From: DASWUZ01 sp036401395
GTDB lineage: Bacteria > Acidobacteriota > Terriglobia > Terriglobales > Acidobacteriaceae
NCBI GenBank assembly: GCA_036401395.1
Contig: DASWUZ010000035.1
Span: 1-12,690, forward strand
DNA: 12,690 nt
Direction of reading: 5' to 3'
The notes under the pieces were generated by a model. That model did not search any database. It was not told where the DNA came from and saw only the letters and a list, made by a program, of their open reading frames with translations. Positions 1 through 7,337 of this stretch are shown in pieces. Within the stretch, counting starts at the first letter, position 1; every line of letters starts with the position of its first letter. The position numbers and the translations under genes were made by a program.

Positions 1-1002
1 ATCACCGAGTCCGATTTTCAAACGCCGTATGTACAGGCGCTGACAGATTTTGTGGATCTGAACTCGATCGCGCGATCAGGGTTTAAATTTGCCGTGGATT
101 GCATGTACGGAGCGGGGCGCGGAGTTTTGGCTGGGATGTTCGGGGCCGCCGGGGTTCCCTTCGTCGAGATACGCGCCGAGATTGACCCGCTTTTCCCCGG
201 CATCAATCCCGAGCCGATCGAGCCACACATCGATGCGCTGGAGCGGGCGGTGGCCGAGCACCAATGCCAGGCTGGGCTGGTCACGGACGGCGACGCTGAC
301 CGCATCGGCGCGGTCGATGAGCATGGGCGGTTCGTCGATCCGCACAAGATTTTCGCGATCGTTTTGCGGTGGCTGCTGGAGCGAAAAAAGTGGCCGGGCG
401 ATGTAACGCGGGCGTTCAACACGACTCGGATGCTCGACCGCATCGCAGCGAAGCACGGCCGGAAACTTTACGAGCACGGCATTGGATTCAAGAACGTGGT
501 CGAACTCATGCTGACGAAAGACATCCTCATTGGCGGCGAAGAGGCTGGCGGCATCGGCATCACCCGCCACATGCCCGAGCGCGACGGGCTGCTGATGGCG
601 CTGATCCTCGCTAAAGTCATGGCGGAAGAGTCGAGCACCCTCGGCGAGCTCGTCGAAAGCCTGCAGCGGGAGTACGGCGAACACCAGTATGGGCGGATCG
701 ATCTGCACATCGAGGACCCTCTGAAGAGCGCAGCAATGGCACGGGCGCGCGCCTTGGCCGTAGTCAGGGACTCGGAGTTCGCGGGGATGAGAGTGCTTCG
801 GGTTGAGACCCTGGATGGCATCAAATTCTTCCTGGATAATCCCAGCGCGGCAAATCAGGTCAATGCGGCCGAAACCTGGCTGCTGCTGCGGGCTTCCGGG
901 ACCGAGCCGCTGCTGCGTTTGTATGCAGAATCAGGGTCACGGGATGACGTCGCAAAAGTTCTGGCTGTGGCAAAGGAGTTCGCCCTCGGCAGCCTGGGGT
1001 GA
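1..1002 (+). CDS. Alpha-D-phosphohexomutase (phosphoglucomutase/phosphomannomutase family), 5'-truncated by the window edge
   Basis: This enzyme interconverts hexose 1- and 6-phosphates (glucose, mannose or glucosamine) in the cytoplasm through a phosphoserine intermediate. The frame is open from base 1 with no stop, so the N-terminal domain with the catalytic serine lies outside the window. A GTG at 52 is in frame but is almost certainly internal. Three of the four family signatures are visible, numbered from that GTG: the metal-binding loop DGDADR (79-84, bases 286-303), a sugar-binding loop of type GGEEAGGIG near 162-170, and the C-terminal phosphate-binding loop RASGTEPLLRLYAE. The GEE-GG loop followed by HMPERDG resembles bacterial phosphoglucomutase/phosphomannomutase proteins of COG1109. 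Substrate preference cannot be read from the fragment. It is a different paralogue from the mutase at the right end, whose loops differ. Confidence 0.93.
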   Translation: MTESDFQTPYVQALTDFVDLNSIARSGFKFAVDCMYGAGRGVLAGMFGAAGVPFVEIRAEIDPLFPGINPEPIEPHIDALERAVAEHQCQAGLVTDGDADRIGAVDEHGRFVDPHKIFAIVLRWLLERKKWPGDVTRAFNTTRMLDRIAAKHGRKLYEHGIGFKNVVELMLTKDILIGGEEAGGIGITRHMPERDGLLMALILAKVMAEESSTLGELVESLQREYGEHQYGRIDLHIEDPLKSAAMARARALAVVRDSEFAGMRVLRVETLDGIKFFLDNPSAANQVNAAETWLLLRASGTEPLLRLYAESGSRDDVAKVLAVAKEFALGSLG

Positions 1003-1186
1003 ACCGTCTTTAGCATGTGAGGACACCACTCCCGTTTTAGGCGGAGCTGCTTTGACGACCCGAATAGTTCGAGGTCGAGAAGCCATGTCTGAAGTGTGAG
1101 ACGTGGGCACCCCGGAGTCGGGCGGGAAGGAAGAAAAGTGCTGGGCAGTAGGGCCCTGGTAGTACGCAACCTTTTTCGTTGCGGAG

Positions 1187-1204
1187 TGTCTGAAAGTTTA
1201 GACA
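1187..1204. promoter_or_regulatory. 18-bp near-perfect dyad upstream of the BON gene (possible operator or leader hairpin)
   Basis: TGTCTGAAAGTTTAGACA is a near-palindrome: the outer five bases pair perfectly and two inner A-T pairs plus one G-T pair continue the symmetry. It sits 67 bp before the chosen start of the BON-domain gene. A second small hairpin, CGCAAC/GTTGCG with a 7-base loop (1165-1183), lies just upstream. No U-tract follows either, so they do not look like an intrinsic terminator for the mutase gene. A repressor site or a 5'-leader structure is inferred only from symmetry and position; I saw no confident promoter. Confidence 0.2.
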
Positions 1205-1256
1205 GCGGTTGAGCCGTGCCTTTGTAAATGCAGAAGGTTTGGGACCGCTACATATT

Positions 1257-1263
1257 GAGGTGA
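1257..1263 (+). promoter_or_regulatory. Ribosome binding site deciding the BON gene start
   Basis: GAGGTGA is a 7-base match to the anti-Shine-Dalgarno complement, 8 bases before ATG 1272. The alternative upstream in-frame start at 1209 has no comparable site and would put about 20 non-hydrophobic residues ahead of the signal peptide. The RBS therefore favours 1272. Confidence 0.6.
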
Positions 1264-1271
1264 AAAGAGCT

Positions 1272-2774
1272 ATGAATCTCCGAAAAAATACTCTCTTGCG
1301 AGGAGCTTCTAGAAGTTTGAGCTTTGCATCAATAAGCGCCTCAACACTCGTTTTGGGGATCGCGATTATGGGCAGCGCGGCGGCCGCCATGGGCCAGCAA
1401 GCCGCTGCGGATGACCCCGCCGCGCTTGATGCCGCCACAGAATCGAACGTGATCATAGCACTCGATTCAGCGCCAGCGCTAAGGGACCAACAGATCGCTG
1501 CTTCGACGGTAGGCGGCGATGTGACGCTTACCGGGATGGTGAACGACCAGGCGTCCAAGCAGCTCGCGGAAGGGGTCGTGGCCCGGGTAAAGGGGGTACG
1601 GTCGGTAGCGAATAACCTGACCGTTGCTTCAGTGCAAGCGCCGGGTCGTGAAAGTGGTCAGCAAGTGGCCGATATGCAGGATTACTCGCAAAACCAGGCC
1701 GCGGGTCTAGGAGAGAGCGACGGGCAGCAGATGGATGCCACGCCGGGGCCACAGGATGGGCAGCAGTCCCCTAGCGCGGCGACACCACAAGGCCCTCAGG
1801 CGGGCCAAAATAACCCGGCATATCCTTATCCGTCGGGACCGGCCCCTCGCCCTGACGATCAAGGCCAGAATGCTGCACCTGCGAATGGAGCAGCGCCGGA
1901 TGGCAATGGATATCCGCAGAACAATTCTGCTGGTGATCAGCAGCAGCCACCGTCGCAGCCTTCGTATGACCAGAGGCAGTACGGACAGCGACGTTACGAT
2001 CAGCGAGGCAATTACGGTCAGGGACCGGGTTACGGACAGGGTCCCGGCTATGATGACCGGCAGTCTCGTCGGGATGATGATAGGAACCTCGGGCCTTTAA
2101 CCCTGCCAGCATCGACCATGCTGCGGGTGAGGACCAATGAATTCCTCGATACGCGCAAATTGCAGGCCGGATCCATCTTTGACGTGACTGCAGCTAACGA
2201 CATTTTCGTAGGTGGCAACCTGGCTGTGCCCCGCGGCGCGGTCTTCCAGGGTGTCGTCACGGACGTGAAGGAAAATACAACGGGTACGCTGAAGGGGTCT
2301 TCGTCACTGACACTGAAGCTGACCAGCCTTGAACTCGGCAGTCACTCTTATCCGATCGAGACGGAGCTTTGGACGGGACGGGGCCCGGGCAAGGGGGCCT
2401 ACTCGGCTAACAACACCATTGGGGGCGCGGCGGTCGGGGCTGTGATCGGCGCGATCATCGGGCGCGGGCCGGGTGCGGCGATCGGCGCGGTTGCGGGCGG
2501 TGCTACCGGCGCTGCTGCTTCGTCGGCTACAGCGGGACCGGAGATGGTGCTTGCTCCGGAAACTATCCTGACCTTCCACCTTGCTCAGCCGATTACGATC
2601 AGCCCTGTATCACGTCGTGAAGCGGAACGGCTGGCAGCTAACCAACCTGCGGGTCGTCCTTATCTCAGGCCGAGGGGTTACTATCCTCCTCCGCCTCCCC
2701 CTTATTACGGCCCGGCTTATTATGGGCCTTACTATGGACCGAGCTTTTATTACGAGTACGGGCGGCGGTGGTAA
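1272..2774 (+). CDS. Secreted BON-domain protein with Gln/Pro-rich linker, glycine-zipper segment and Tyr/Pro-rich tail
   Basis: The 500-residue protein starts with a basic n-region (MNLRKN) and a hydrophobic stretch to about residue 42, with likely signal peptidase cleavage near AAAAMG-QQ, so it is probably periplasmic or outer-membrane associated. Residues about 52-120 look like a BON domain (VGGDVTLTGMVND, then VKGVRSVANNLTV), a fold linked to envelope or phospholipid binding. Residues about 121-274 form a low-complexity linker rich in Q, P, G, N and Y, with Y-(D/G)-Q repeats. Residues about 275-447 form a second globular region with LRVRTNEFLDT and AVPRGAVFQGVV. It contains a Gly/Ala glycine-zipper-like stretch (about 383-422) that could insert in or associate with membrane. 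The last 40 residues are a YYPPPPPP and YYGP-repeat tail. The start was chosen from the GAGGTGA site. The domain calls are from motif reading; the combined function is unknown. Confidence 0.88.
   Translation: MNLRKNTLLRGASRSLSFASISASTLVLGIAIMGSAAAAMGQQAAADDPAALDAATESNVIIALDSAPALRDQQIAASTVGGDVTLTGMVNDQASKQLAEGVVARVKGVRSVANNLTVASVQAPGRESGQQVADMQDYSQNQAAGLGESDGQQMDATPGPQDGQQSPSAATPQGPQAGQNNPAYPYPSGPAPRPDDQGQNAAPANGAAPDGNGYPQNNSAGDQQQPPSQPSYDQRQYGQRRYDQRGNYGQGPGYGQGPGYDDRQSRRDDDRNLGPLTLPASTMLRVRTNEFLDTRKLQAGSIFDVTAANDIFVGGNLAVPRGAVFQGVVTDVKENTTGTLKGSSSLTLKLTSLELGSHSYPIETELWTGRGPGKGAYSANNTIGGAAVGAVIGAIIGRGPGAAIGAVAGGATGAAASSATAGPEMVLAPETILTFHLAQPITISPVSRREAERLAANQPAGRPYLRPRGYYPPPPPPYYGPAYYGPYYGPSFYYEYGRRW
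2013..2048 (+). repeat. Two tandem 18-bp units encoding YGQGPG
   Basis: Two adjacent in-frame 18-base units each encode Tyr-Gly-Gln-Gly-Pro-Gly, with synonymous differences at a few positions. They lie at the end of the low-complexity linker of the BON protein, after more degenerate Y-(D/G)-Q-R units starting near 1967. The pattern suggests local expansion of a disordered linker, so length may vary between strains. Confidence 0.7.
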
Positions 2775-2798
2775 TAAGTTCGGATCGTGAGACAACGG

Positions 2799-2827
2799 AG
2801 AGGCCAGCAGAAATGCTGGCCTCTTTT
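2799..2827 (+). terminator. Intrinsic terminator after the BON gene
   Basis: A perfect 10-bp stem GAGGCCAGCA/TGCTGGCCTC closes on a GAAA tetraloop (2800-2823) and is followed by TTTT; one further A-T pair can form at the base using the first T. It lies 25 bases after the BON stop codon. It may also block leftward transcription coming out of tmRNA, because it is the only strong hairpin beyond the tmRNA 3' end, but on the minus strand no U-tract follows the stem. Confidence 0.85.
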
Positions 2828-2867
2828 GGCTTACATGGATTGTCAAGCGTCGGCCTGAAAAGTGAAA

Positions 2868-3220
2868 TGGTGGAGGCGGCGGGAGTCGAACCCGCGTCCG
2901 AAATCATTGACAACAAAGAGAGGCTCCATGCTCAGTCGCGTTCCGAAGACTTCGCGTCAGGCGCTCAAAACGGACAAGGTGCACCTGAAGCTAGCCCGTG
3001 ATTCTCGTCTTCGCGGCCCGGACTTAGCCTTGAAAACCAGTCTGCTGTGCGACGTCCTTTCAAGGCCCGCAGACGAAGCCCTGAGGAACGGCAACTTAAC
3101 TAATTAAGCTGCGTATGCCAGTTGATTGTCGGCAATTATCATTTTGCGAGCGATTACGGGTGCTCACACCCCGGCATGCCTCTTTGCCGCAAGCGATCCC
3201 GTCGAAACCGTGACGCCCCC
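2868..3220 (-). ncRNA. ssrA: Transfer-messenger RNA (tmRNA)
   Basis: tmRNA rescues ribosomes stalled on broken mRNA: its tRNA-like part is charged with alanine, and its internal reading frame adds a degradation tag. On the minus strand the 5' end reads GGGGGCGTCACGGTTTCGAC and the 3' end carries the T-arm GCGGGTTCGACTCCCGC and encoded CCA. The two ends form a 7-bp acceptor stem (GGGGGCG with CGCCTCC, one G-U pair), fixing a 353-nt mature RNA. Bases 3133 to 3104 read as a tag A-D-N-Q-L-A-Y-A-A followed by TAA. The resume codon GCC is inferred from the usual alanine start and tag length. The remainder should hold the pseudoknots, which I did not fold. Several short open frames across this locus are translation artefacts of the RNA. 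Confidence 0.95.
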
Positions 3221-3310
3221 AATCCTGCTGGAGTTGGCTTCCGGAAAACCTTGTTGCAGTTTGATTTTAGTCCAATTCGGGGCAACTTGTCCGCCCCCCT
3301 CTCAACAGCA

Positions 3311-3346
3311 AAAAAATACGGCACGAACGGTTAATTGTTCGTGCCG
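3311..3346 (-). terminator. Strong intrinsic terminator on the minus strand between tRNA-Lys and tmRNA
   Basis: A perfect 10-bp stem CGGCACGAAC/GTTCGTGCCG (3319-3346) with an 8-base A/T-rich loop is followed, on the minus strand, by TATTTTTTT. It therefore ends leftward transcription arriving from the tRNA-Lys side and insulates the tmRNA unit, whose own promoter must lie in 3221-3310. On the plus strand no T-run follows, so it is directional. Confidence 0.8.
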
Positions 3347-3490
3347 GGAGGCCAGTGACGCAACTTAAACTTTTAAGGGCTGCCTAACCAGCTAACGACT
3401 GGAAGTTCATATCACCCTATAACCATTTGACGCCGCGAAGGCTGGAAAGGTTTCCCCAGCCGGAGATCATCGAAGCGACGGTGCTATACA
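3311..3490 (-). ncRNA. Possible small structured RNA of about 180 nt (candidate only)
   Basis: This is a leftward unit bounded by a promoter-like TATGAT (3496-3501; weak -35 TTGTAT at 3518-3523, 16-bp spacing) and the strong terminator at 3311-3346. Within it, on the minus strand, lie a hairpin of GGCT-GGAAA paired with TTTCC-AGCC (about 3440-3463, with a two-base bulge), CCAG/CTGG (about 3389-3403) and a CTTAA/TTAAG hairpin (about 3363-3376). No convincing reading frame covers the segment. The size would suit a 6S-like or other regulatory RNA, but I did not find the long closing stem of 6S RNA. The alternative is an untranslated trailer of the tRNA-Lys transcript. Confidence 0.33.
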
Positions 3491-3567
3491 GGACCATCAT
3501 ACCTGAACTGTGGAAATATACAAGCGGTGGTTCAAGCAATGGGTCGATTTGCTGATTCTGATGAAGA

Positions 3568-3643
3568 TGGTGGACGCGGGTGGAATCGAACCACCAACCT
3601 GTCGATTAAGAGTCGAATGCTCTGCCAGTTGAGCTACGCGTCC
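3568..3643 (-). tRNA. tRNA-Lys (anticodon CTT)
   Basis: A complete 76-nt cloverleaf is visible on the minus strand. The acceptor stem is GGACGCG/CGCGTCC with discriminator A and encoded CCA. The D-arm reads TAGCTCAACTGGCAGAGCA, the anticodon loop CTCTTAA puts CTT at 3610-3608, and the T-arm is GGTGGTTCGATTCCACC. It decodes AAG lysine codons. It stands alone on its strand, with tmRNA further downstream beyond a terminator. Confidence 0.96.
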
Positions 3644-3714
3644 TTGGAATGATGCGGCGGGAGGAGCAATCAGTGGCGCGCTTGTATGAGCGGCCGAAGC
3701 TGTGCTCCAAAGAA

Positions 3715-3723
3715 AATATAACA
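3715..3723 (-). promoter_or_regulatory. Possible extended -10 promoter for tRNA-Lys
   Basis: On the minus strand TGTTATATT fits an extended -10 (TG-N-TATATT, 5 of 6 matches to TATAAT), about 72 bases before the mature tRNA 5' end. No good -35 is seen at the expected spacing. It lies between the barrel gene stop (3779) and the tRNA, so it could give the tRNA its own transcript. Read-through from the upstream genes is also possible, since no terminator is obvious in 3644-3778. Confidence 0.3.
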
Positions 3724-3778
3724 CACAGAAGTACTGGGATTTCCTCACGGCCGAGCTACAACCTGACGAGGGTTCCGC

Positions 3779-5587
3779 CTAAAAGGTGAAGGAGAGACCA
3801 CCGCGAATCGACCGCTCAGCCTGGGCGAAGTACAGGGTGCTGCCATCCCGGGTCAGGAAGGGGCGATAGCCCTGCGCCAGCAGGTTGCGCATATCGACGA
3901 GAGCTTCGGTGCCGTTGGGCAGTATGCGTCCAAGCCTAAATGGCTGTCTAAGATAAAGGCTGAGGTAGGCATCGCGGGTGTCAGAGTCGAAAGGAGCTAC
4001 GGCGGTTACGGTGTCGCCCGGCTGCCATCGGTAGGAGCCGCGCCAGTGAGTTCCGGCATGAGCAAGGTGCCCGCTCAGGGCCACGGAGTACATCTGGGCC
4101 CTGCGCGGCCTGAGCCCGGCCAATTGGTCTTCAAGCGCCTGTGCATCACTCGATGAGCCGATAGAAAGGGCGTCACCGTCAGCTACACCTGCGGAAAGCC
4201 ATGTGTCCTCGCCCACACGGCGTTTCAGCTCAACCTGCATTCCCTGTGCGGAGTAAGCTGCTCCCCCCGCTTTTAACAGGCCGGTCAGCGGGTCGTAAAC
4301 AATATCTCCGCTGCGCAGATCGGCGACGGAAAGGTCACCTCCACCGTCGACAACCGGATGGATGACGTGGTCGCGATAGTAAACCACGGTGACGCTGTTG
4401 CGTTTTCCGGAATGTTCGAGGGTAAGCGCCTGGTGCAGACCAGACTCCACATTTAAATTGCCATGAAACTCCGAAATCCGCGGCGCCACGGAAGAATCGA
4501 GGTCTAGTTCCTCTGCGCGTTCTACTCCCAATGCAGTGGTCACACGATAGGAGGCTGAGTTGTCACCTTCGCTCCAGGTGATACCGGCGAAAGGCTGGTT
4601 TGCCACTTCCTGCCGGCCCATGCGGACCAACTCAAAATTATTTCCTGCCTCGAGCTCCAACTCACCGAGATGCATGGTCTCGGCACTGCGAATGACGACC
4701 GACTGCATTCCGCGCTGACTAGCCGTGCCCTCAAGCGCGGGCATGTTTTCTACAGCAAAAACTGTCCTGAAAGTTGTTTCCGAGGTCAGCTCCTGCTGGT
4801 AGCCCGCCATGCCGGACGCTGAAGCAAGCGTGCCGTTATCGTTCGCACTCAAGTCCGCATGGAGCAGCAGACGGCGATCATCCTGGGGTGCACGCTCTAT
4901 TTCAAAGGAGTGATGGATTCCTCCATCCCCGAATCGGTTTTCGCCCCCGTTGAGAACTATCCTGGCCTTTAGCGGATCACTGCCGGAGTCACTCACGACC
5001 ACCAGGGGCCCAGTATCGAGGATGCGCAGAAGGGGGCGATTAGCCGAAGACCTGAGCGTCCACGCCCACTCGTCTTCGGGCTCCTCAACCGTTCGCCGCC
5101 TGGCAGGCAGCCACTGGAAAGCCTCATACAGCGTGCTGAGGGTGAGGTTCACTACCGTGCGGGAGTGGAGATTCACACGAAGGTTCTGACGCAGCGTGGG
5201 CAAGAATAACGTGCCCGTTGCCTTAAGGCCATACGTTCCCGGGTCGAGATGGGAGAGGGTGAACCGGCCTCGCTCATCAGTGAATGCGCTGGCCGCGACC
5301 GCGCTGCTTGGGAGCAGAAGCTCGACCAGGGCGCCGACCTGTGGCAGGCCCCGCCCATCGCGCACTACACCGCTGACCGTCGTTGGTATGTCAGCCGCGC
5401 GAGCTGGCAAGGTGCATACTGCGCTAAGCAGTACGCAAGCCGTTCCGAGTCTGAGGAATATTCCGGTCACTTTTAGCCGCTGTGTGCGTACTAGCCTGGC
5501 TGTCCGAAAAACCGTTCTTATCTCTGGAGCGGCAGCTCTGTCGGCTGCCTGCCGTGCGGGCCTGGCGCTGCTGAAAAAGTTATTCAA
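3779..5587 (-). CDS. Outer-membrane beta-barrel-like protein with carboxypeptidase-regulatory-like domain
   Basis: The 602-residue frame has a signal peptide ending at about PARA-ADIP (residues 61-65). Residues about 69-150 form a carboxypeptidase-regulatory-like beta-sandwich (VSGVVRDGRGLPQVGALVEL, TDERGRFTLSHLDPGTYGLK). The remaining 450 residues alternate polar and hydrophobic positions and end GGLSFTF; a terminal Phe is typical of outer-membrane barrels. Unlike TonB-dependent receptors of this architecture, no plug domain or TonB box is recognisable and the length is well short of theirs. The TTG start at 5587 overlaps the GWxTD stop by 8 bases, suggesting translational coupling. It has no clear ribosome site and gives a 65-residue leader, so a GTG at 5470 (residue 40), directly before the hydrophobic core, is a serious alternative. 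The function is unknown; the GWxTD neighbour suggests a shared envelope role. Confidence 0.82.
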   Translation of the reverse strand: MNNFFSSARPARQAADRAAAPEIRTVFRTARLVRTQRLKVTGIFLRLGTACVLLSAVCTLPARAADIPTTVSGVVRDGRGLPQVGALVELLLPSSAVAASAFTDERGRFTLSHLDPGTYGLKATGTLFLPTLRQNLRVNLHSRTVVNLTLSTLYEAFQWLPARRRTVEEPEDEWAWTLRSSANRPLLRILDTGPLVVVSDSGSDPLKARIVLNGGENRFGDGGIHHSFEIERAPQDDRRLLLHADLSANDNGTLASASGMAGYQQELTSETTFRTVFAVENMPALEGTASQRGMQSVVIRSAETMHLGELELEAGNNFELVRMGRQEVANQPFAGITWSEGDNSASYRVTTALGVERAEELDLDSSVAPRISEFHGNLNVESGLHQALTLEHSGKRNSVTVVYYRDHVIHPVVDGGGDLSVADLRSGDIVYDPLTGLLKAGGAAYSAQGMQVELKRRVGEDTWLSAGVADGDALSIGSSSDAQALEDQLAGLRPRRAQMYSVALSGHLAHAGTHWRGSYRWQPGDTVTAVAPFDSDTRDAYLSLYLRQPFRLGRILPNGTEALVDMRNLLAQGYRPFLTRDGSTLYFAQAERSIRGGLSFTF

Positions 5588-7337
5588 CCGTAAACACTGC
5601 CGACGGATCGATCTCCTGTTTGGAGACGTTGTCGGAAACTGTGATCTTCAGTTCATACCTGCCCGGCTGCAAACTTGCAAGCGGAAAACTCTTCTCCAGC
5701 GTCAATTGGTCGGCATTTGCCCCCAGGGTCTTGCTGTTTTCAGAAAGATCCAGCAGTACCTTCTTTGATACGGCATCCGCTACCTGGTAACGGACGACGG
5801 CAGAGTTCTGCTTCGTTTTTTCGTCAAAATTGAGGTTGTAAACCTGCATCCAGAAATTGAGATTCTGGTTACGCTTGAAGACTGCCGGGGTCGTCCCGCT
5901 CAGCGACACGCGGGGCCGCAGCTTGGTGTTGCCTATGATGAAGTTCCCCGTCCCGATCTCCTTGGACGGAACGCGTTCCATCTTGTCGGCAAGGATCAAC
6001 GACGAGGCAGAAAGACGGTCCTCATCATACTTAGGGACAGTGACCGCGCGCGCCCAGGTGCCGACGTGGTCTTCGTTATTTACGTCCTTGATCGCAATGT
6101 CGATGCGGTAGCGATTTGGCCGGAGCGGCAGTGCCTTCCAATATAGCTGCATCGTATCCAGGCTCTTGGGCAGCAGTTCGGCAGGTATCTCGACTCCCAC
6201 CGTTTCCTCGAATGTCTGCACCACCCTGCCTGCAATCGTCGTTACACGGCCCAGGATATTGACCTCCCCTTTTGACACACCGTCTTTGGTGTTGAAAGTG
6301 ATGTCGCGGGTGCGCATCTGGAGGGTCAGGGGGACCAGGACAGTATCATCCGTCACCTTGACGAAGTCAGTCCTTACGTCGAAGGGGAAGACCGGGCCAG
6401 TGAGCACCTTGTGATTCACCAGAAATGCTTCCAGGTCCTTAAACTTGATGGGGGGCGGCGCTGAAAGCTTGGCAAACAACTCCATGCGTTCGAATTGCTT
6501 GGACTGGCGGGTACTTGCCAGCGGTCCGTCACCCAGGTTTTCAATTCCGCCCTGAAAACGGTCCGCCTGCTTGGCCTTGCCCTCTTGCTCGTAGATCGTC
6601 TTGCCGGCGCCCGGCACGTGCATCAGCGCGTCCTTTTCTGAGCGGTCCATGGTCATGTGGTAGTCGCCGCACATGCAGGTGTCTACGAATTCAATATCGA
6701 TGTTGTCGCCTACGCCTTCGATGTGGCGATAGTGCCAGGTCTCAAAGGGAAAGGTTGATGTGGAGCCGCCACCTTCTTCGATCGGGCGCTCGTAGCTGCC
6801 GCCGCTTGGGTGGGTCTCCATGCTGTCCGGCTTGCCATATGCAATGTATATGTGACCGCGATCTGTCCGCCATCCAGGCTTTCCCGCTGCAAAACGCTCG
6901 TCGGCGTACTGGATACGCCGATAATGCTCTTCCCTGAATTCATTTTCGGGGGAATCCGGATTGGGGTTGCGCCGAAGCCAGAACGCCTCAATGAAGTTGT
7001 CCCGCTCCTCATCGTTGTTCAGGCTCTTGAAGGCACGCAGCTCCTCATCGGTAATAATCCAGTGGACGTCTTCGTTGACCCATTTCTTATAGGGTCCCTT
7101 GAGTTCTTCCCTGACATTTTTTTGCTGTTTGAATCTCTCTTCATCGGAGAGTTTTCGCTTCAATGGATCGGCGGCGCCAGAGTCGGCCGGGGCTACAGGT
7201 GCCGGAGTTGTGGCCGACTGCCCTGAAACGGGGGAAGTTCCGGGAGGAGCGGGGGCCGACTGCGCCACACCGGCAGCAACACCACCGAAGGCAATTATCA
7301 GACCAGCTGCGGAAACAAAATAACGGTACTTCAACAT
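5580..7337 (-). CDS. Secreted GWxTD-domain protein
   Basis: The 585-residue protein carries an N-terminal signal peptide (MLKYRYF, hydrophobic core, cleavage near AQS-AP), then a Pro/Ala/Ser-rich spacer and a Lys/Glu-rich stretch. A GWxTD domain covers residues about 87-242, with the defining motif GWRTD at 155-159 followed by RGHIYIAYGKPD, and a CMCGDYHM segment (two cysteines) at about 221-228. The C-terminal half is beta-rich and ends in an immunoglobulin-like segment (LQPGRYELKITVSDN). GWxTD proteins are frequent in Acidobacteriota and related phyla; their biochemical role is not established. The ATG at 7337 has GAGGAG 12 bases upstream; a further in-frame ATG at 7361 has poorer spacing and precedes the basic n-region by eight extra residues. 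It is the first gene of a two-gene minus-strand unit with the barrel protein. Confidence 0.92.
   Translation of the reverse strand: MLKYRYFVSAAGLIIAFGGVAAGVAQSAPAPPGTSPVSGQSATTPAPVAPADSGAADPLKRKLSDEERFKQQKNVREELKGPYKKWVNEDVHWIITDEELRAFKSLNNDEERDNFIEAFWLRRNPNPDSPENEFREEHYRRIQYADERFAAGKPGWRTDRGHIYIAYGKPDSMETHPSGGSYERPIEEGGGSTSTFPFETWHYRHIEGVGDNIDIEFVDTCMCGDYHMTMDRSEKDALMHVPGAGKTIYEQEGKAKQADRFQGGIENLGDGPLASTRQSKQFERMELFAKLSAPPPIKFKDLEAFLVNHKVLTGPVFPFDVRTDFVKVTDDTVLVPLTLQMRTRDITFNTKDGVSKGEVNILGRVTTIAGRVVQTFEETVGVEIPAELLPKSLDTMQLYWKALPLRPNRYRIDIAIKDVNNEDHVGTWARAVTVPKYDEDRLSASSLILADKMERVPSKEIGTGNFIIGNTKLRPRVSLSGTTPAVFKRNQNLNFWMQVYNLNFDEKTKQNSAVVRYQVADAVSKKVLLDLSENSKTLGANADQLTLEKSFPLASLQPGRYELKITVSDNVSKQEIDPSAVFTVE

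Noticed and set aside
76..708. 210-codon minus-strand frame opposite the left mutase
   Set aside because: It is antisense to a gene with intact family motifs and its own translation resembles nothing; treated as a shadow.
2665..3107. Short frames on both strands (for example those containing EAAGVEPASE, WWRRRESNPRP or DAGSTPAAST)
   Set aside because: They cross the tRNA-like 3' end of tmRNA and are common mis-annotations of that RNA.
3311..3490. Firm identification as 6S RNA
   Set aside because: The size and a CCTTAAAAG segment are suggestive, but I could not find the long closing stem and central bubble that define 6S RNA, so only a generic candidate is reported.
3497..3748. Minus-strand frame of 83 codons containing RVAQLAEHSTLNRQVGGSIPP
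   Set aside because: This is the familiar conceptual translation of a tRNA gene; it lies directly across tRNA-Lys(CTT).
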